Assembly (NCBI GenBank): GCA_017550315.1
Contig: JAFZPN010000156.1
Coordinates: forward strand, 1-33,597
DNA length: 33,597 bases
Direction of reading: 5' to 3'
Origin: Clostridia bacterium
Lineage (GTDB): Bacteria > Bacillota > Clostridia > Oscillospirales > CAG-272
Within the stretch, counting starts at the first letter, position 1; each line of letters starts with the position of its first letter. Below, one piece after another: positions 33,233 to 33,597 of this stretch. The notes under the pieces are model-generated. The model ran no database searches. It saw only the letters and a program-made list of their open reading frames with translations, and was not told the DNA's origin. Both the position numbers and the translations under genes were made by a program.

Positions 33233-33320
33233 GAGTGAATTTCCTTCGGAGTGAATTTGCTTCGCAGTGAAGTTCTTGCTGCACGGGAGTTTCCCCCTTC
33301 CGTCACGGTTTCACCGTGAC
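33233..33320. repeat. 16-nt tandem array and adjacent hairpin
   Basis: Three 16-nt units follow each other: GAGTGAATTTCCTTCG (33233), GAGTGAATTTGCTTCG (33249) and CAGTGAAGTTCTTGCT (33265). A 7-bp hairpin GTCACGG/CCGTGAC (33302-33320) follows. No reading frame is supportable. Confidence 0.65.
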
Positions 33321-33370
33321 ACCTTCCCCGGCGGGGCAGGCTTACAACATGCAGTGCGCACAGCACTTTG

Positions 33371-33405
33371 TAATTCTTCATTCTTAATTCTTAATTCGTA
33401 ATTCC
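33371..33405. repeat. Heptad array of the GAATGAA type, inverted (R7)
   Basis: Five units TAATTCT, TCATTCT, TAATTCT, TAATTCG, TAATTCC. On the minus strand these belong to the same GAATGAA/GAATTAA series as R6. It lies about 20 nt downstream of the stop of the minus-strand gene at the window end. Confidence 0.75.
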
Positions 33406-33425
33406 TCTCACTCCAGCATCCCGCG

Positions 33426-33597
33426 CTAGGCACGGCTGATGATCTCGTCCGAGCGCAGCTTGTCCTCGCGGTAGGCCTTGCGGAGCAGCTCCGACGGGAT
33501 GTACTCGTCGTACTTGTCGAAGACCGGGGCCTCCGTCGGGCTGATGAGCGCGTCGAGATCGATGCCCTCGGTTGTGATCTTCTGCGAAATCATCCGC
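33426..33597 (-). CDS. C-terminal fragment, possibly an Lhr-like helicase
   Basis: The frame enters from the right edge and gives 56 residues before the TAG at 33428-33426. The text includes LDALISPTEAPVFDKYDEYI and PSELLRKAYREDKL, which resembles the end of large Lhr-type DEAD/DEAH helicases (PVFGKYDEYLP followed by LLRKAF). The fragment has no catalytic motif, so this call is tentative. The stop is followed on the minus strand by heptad array R7. Confidence 0.5.
   Translation of the reverse strand, partial: RMISQKITTEGIDLDALISPTEAPVFDKYDEYIPSELLRKAYREDKLRSDEIISRA

Overview
The window is a GC-rich (roughly 60-65 %) piece of a bacterial chromosome. Consensus TTGACA-17-TATAAT promoters, AGGAGG ribosome sites, an ECF sigma factor paired with a DUF4367 protein, a DUF1934 protein, Gp15/DUF6673-type tail chaperones and a non-luminous LuxC/LuxE pair together point to an anaerobic Clostridia-type Firmicute, most likely a gut-associated Oscillospiraceae-like lineage. 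This is inferred from gene families, not from a marker gene.

Layout. 1-300: two tRNA genes (Thr, Tyr) on the minus strand behind a perfect promoter. 504-2282: ECF sigma factor and its membrane-anchored DUF4367 partner, closed by a bidirectional terminator. 2305-5399 (minus): an operon of a LuxE-type acyl-protein synthetase, a LuxC-type acyl-CoA reductase and a YbaK/EbsC deacylase. 5659-6208 (minus): a zinc-ribbon protein overlapping a sigma-region-4-like HTH protein, under a consensus promoter. 6442-10537 (plus): PHP phosphatase, EamA transporter, MATE transporter and DUF1934 protein. 10538-11572: no supportable gene, but two structured repeats in inverted orientation around decayed sequence. 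11573-23816: a compact siphovirus head-and-tail cluster (small and large terminase, portal, scaffold, P22-type capsid, four connector/terminator proteins, tail tube, two tail chaperones, a very short tape measure, Dit, Gp37-like tail tip, receptor-binding-like and FN3 proteins) with no integrase, replication, regulator or lysis gene. 24145-29795: a membrane protein and two paralogous lipoproteins of unknown function. 29980-32853 (minus): uvrA. 32854-33425: promoter and a cluster of palindromic repeats. 33426-33597: the C-terminus of a gene running off the window.

The most distinctive signal is a family of about 100-185 bp intergenic elements (R1-R5 at 4095, 5461, 8225, 23815 and 29831). Each has ends made of 7-nt units (about AGTGAAT) in inverted orientation around a series of hairpins. 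Stem sequences differ between copies while pairing is kept. Two further heptad arrays (7217, 33371) use a GAATGAA unit. The elements sit at gene 3' ends and supply the stop codon and last residues of several host proteins. Two nearly identical direct copies flank the LuxE gene.

The second notable point is the morphogenesis-only phage cluster. It may be a decayed prophage, or a domesticated or gene-transfer-agent-like particle locus. The sequence alone does not decide between these.
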